A DNA stretch of 64,000 nucleotides from Lobosporangium transversale (Eukaryota > Mortierellomycota > Mortierellomycetes > Mortierellales > Mortierellaceae). The stretch lies in NCBI RefSeq assembly GCF_002105155.1, contig NW_019028986.1, positions 388,501 through 452,500 on the forward strand, written 5' to 3'. This document shows positions 63,806 through 64,000 of the stretch, one piece after another. Positions within the stretch are counted from its first letter, which is position 1, and each line of letters starts with the position of its first letter. Made by a program: the position numbers and the translations under genes. The notes below the pieces were generated by a model, which had not been told where the DNA came from, made no database searches, and worked only from the letters and a program-made list of their open reading frames with translations.

Positions 63806-64000
63806 GCAAGAAAAATGAAACAAAAGTAACAGATAAATAAGTATAAAAAACCAAAAAACCAAAAAAAAAAAAAAAAAAAAAAAAATGTGTGCGTGTGTAT
63901 CAACTTTTAGCTTCAAGTTCCACATGTTGTAGATCATTATGGCTAGACCAGACTAACCAGCGACCAGTGAATAAACCTCGTAAGCATTTGTAGGATTGTC
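63806..64000. other. 3' flank of the RGS gene to the window edge
   Basis: AT-rich downstream DNA with an A tract (63861-63884) followed by a TGTG-rich stretch. No further gene is seen before the window ends. Confidence 0.6.

Overview
The window is eukaryotic nuclear DNA from an early-diverging fungus, most likely Mucoromycota in the broad sense (Mortierella-like). The evidence is spliced genes with mostly GT-AG introns of about 55-290 nt, many carrying 15-30 nt A or T tracts, together with fungal gene families (MED13, BLM10, a PHO84-type phosphate symporter, a KRE9-like GPI protein) and the relic of a Fanzor-type (eukaryotic TnpB) element. The phylum is inferred from protein resemblance remembered from the families; no search was run. 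I resolved 16 protein-coding genes (one cut by the left edge), most to exon level by checking splice phase, plus one clear and three doubtful coding relics. No tRNA, rRNA or CRISPR array was recognised.

Layout: 1-4.3 kb holds the 3' end of an RlmN/Cfr-type radical-SAM gene (+), COQ5 (+) and proteasome ATPase RPT1 (-). 4.8-6.2 kb holds a decayed Fanzor copy with a candidate guide-RNA hairpin behind it. 6.6-8.2 kb is an intronless phosphate transporter (-). 8.2-14 kb is gene-poor, with one small GPI-anchored KRE9-like gene (-), an 18-bp E-box palindrome and possible gene debris. 14-21.3 kb is the 15-exon proteasome activator BLM10/PSME4 (-). 22.8-29.5 kb carries FAL1/eIF4A3 (+), SEM1/DSS1 (-) and an ATRIP/Rad26-like checkpoint gene (+). 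30.3-35.7 kb is an ABCC (YCF1/MRP-type) transporter (+). 35.7-39.3 kb is mostly intergenic around a small ER-lumenal KDEL protein (-). 39.3-47 kb is Mediator subunit MED13 (+). 47.1-55.2 kb carries a GST (-), a USP30-like membrane-anchored deubiquitinase (+) and SEC18/NSF (+). 57.2-63.8 kb is a large RGS-domain protein (+) with a short repeated motif.

Functional themes: three 26S proteasome components lie within 23 kb (RPT1 base ATPase, BLM10 activator, SEM1 lid subunit), with a deubiquitinase further on. A match to the yeast Rpn4/PACE element sits in the SEM1-ATRIP shared promoter. The most unusual item is the Fanzor relic: it keeps the RuvC-I aspartate, the zinc-ribbon cysteines and the HRD motif, but has one frameshift and several nonsense codons. 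The RGS protein's five-fold KLxxFFG-like repeat and an unexplained splice problem at a hexanucleotide repeat in MED13 are the other points most worth checking.
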